DNA of 64,000 nt from the NCBI GenBank assembly GCA_943330745.2, contig CALQIX020000003.1, positions 80,259 to 144,258 of the forward strand, written 5' to 3'. This DNA comes from Lishizhenia tianjinensis (GTDB lineage Bacteria > Bacteroidota > Bacteroidia > Flavobacteriales_D > Crocinitomicaceae). Shown one piece after another: positions 63,802 through 64,000 of the stretch. The notes below the pieces were generated by a model, which was given only the letters and a program-made list of their open reading frames with translations, was not told the DNA's origin and ran no database searches. Position 1 is the first letter of the stretch. Every line of letters starts with the position of its first letter. Both the position numbers and the translations under genes were made by a program.

Positions 63802-63833
63802 AAAAAGACTAATTATCCTATTAGTCTTTTTTT
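63802..63833. terminator. Bidirectional terminator between menB and the rRNA operon
   Basis: AAAAAGACTAAT paired with ATTAGTCTTTTT (12 bp, 6-nt loop) with a T run on the plus strand and A-rich flank for the minus strand. Confidence 0.85.
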
Positions 63834-63869
63834 ATGGTGTTTATAATATTGAACCAAAGTACAAAAAAC

Positions 63870-63906
63870 AAAAAACCCTAACGATTCTTGCGAATGTTAG
63901 GGTTTT
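63870..63906 (-). terminator. rRNA operon terminator
   Basis: AAAACCCTAAC paired with GTTAGGGTTTT (11 bp), inner ATTC/GAAT stem, followed on the minus strand by a T-rich run. Directly after the 5S rRNA. Confidence 0.85.
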
Positions 63907-63908
63907 AA

Positions 63909-64000
<92 letters not shown>

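Overview
The window comes from a member of the Bacteroidota, most likely Flavobacteriales. Evidence: two proteins with type IX secretion (T9SS) C-terminal signals, a short primary sigma factor without region 1.1, about a dozen start-proximal copies of the Bacteroidota -7 promoter element TAnnTTTG, almost no Shine-Dalgarno sequences, an LptD-like outer-membrane protein and MenB (menaquinone). A Crocinitomicaceae/Cryomorphaceae-type genome is my guess, not something the sequence proves. Coding is dense and AT-rich. The 3' edge runs into the end of an rRNA operon (5S rRNA on the minus strand, cut by the edge).

Layout. 1-2158 (-): dapF, a hypothetical gene, a GNAT acetyltransferase and mltG (cut by the left edge), all overlapping. 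2282-7539 (+): HtrA protease, primary sigma factor, long-form GAPDH and a fatty-acid desaturase. 7621-10400: accessory island with a long structured leader carrying two mutually exclusive hairpins (attenuator-like), a LamG/T9SS cell-surface protein, a Bro-N/DinD-like gene and a duplicated T9SS tail. 10510-13501 (-): paaABCD phenylacetyl-CoA epoxidase operon and a membrane protein. 13685-19477 (+): DUF1295 protein, endonuclease III without its Fe-S cysteines, purB, a secreted protein and a ThrE-type exporter. 19474-24023 (-): DNA polymerase IV, a four-helix-bundle protein and an accessory DnaE, resembling a mutagenesis cassette. 24248-26008 (+): LemA and two TPM proteins. 26022-30812 (-): secreted amidase, MlaD, two Fe-S redox proteins and a conserved hypothetical, divergent from lptD and a flavoprotein (+).

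34650-49358 is a continuous minus-strand array of 16 tightly packed genes and the most unusual part of the window. In transcription order: a Kv-like channel with a non-canonical selectivity filter and an unrecognised C-terminal domain; a pyroglutamyl-peptidase I homologue with its triad intact; a candidate graspetide (omega-ester peptide) precursor and its ATP-grasp ligase; a protein joining a shared N-terminal beta domain to a uracil-DNA-glycosylase-superfamily-like domain; a KAP P-loop NTPase; two tandem units, each a small basic protein plus a MORN-repeat protein with the same shared N-terminal domain; a third, intact copy of the small basic gene; three small membrane proteins; a DUF481 protein; and an HTH-like protein. 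A near-identical 22-bp direct repeat brackets the channel/peptidase pair. I regard 36.5-49.4 kb as the best candidate for an undescribed system.

49503-64000: pirin, a small degenerate-pore membrane protein, DUF1003, an ABC-F ATPase whose two ATP sites are degenerate in complementary ways, an M61 peptidase, a nitroreductase, a remnant of an SPFH-family gene, a large IgGFc-binding/T9SS type-B surface protein, pheT, two lipoproteins, menB and the 5S rRNA. No tRNA genes, CRISPR arrays, integrases or transposases were seen.
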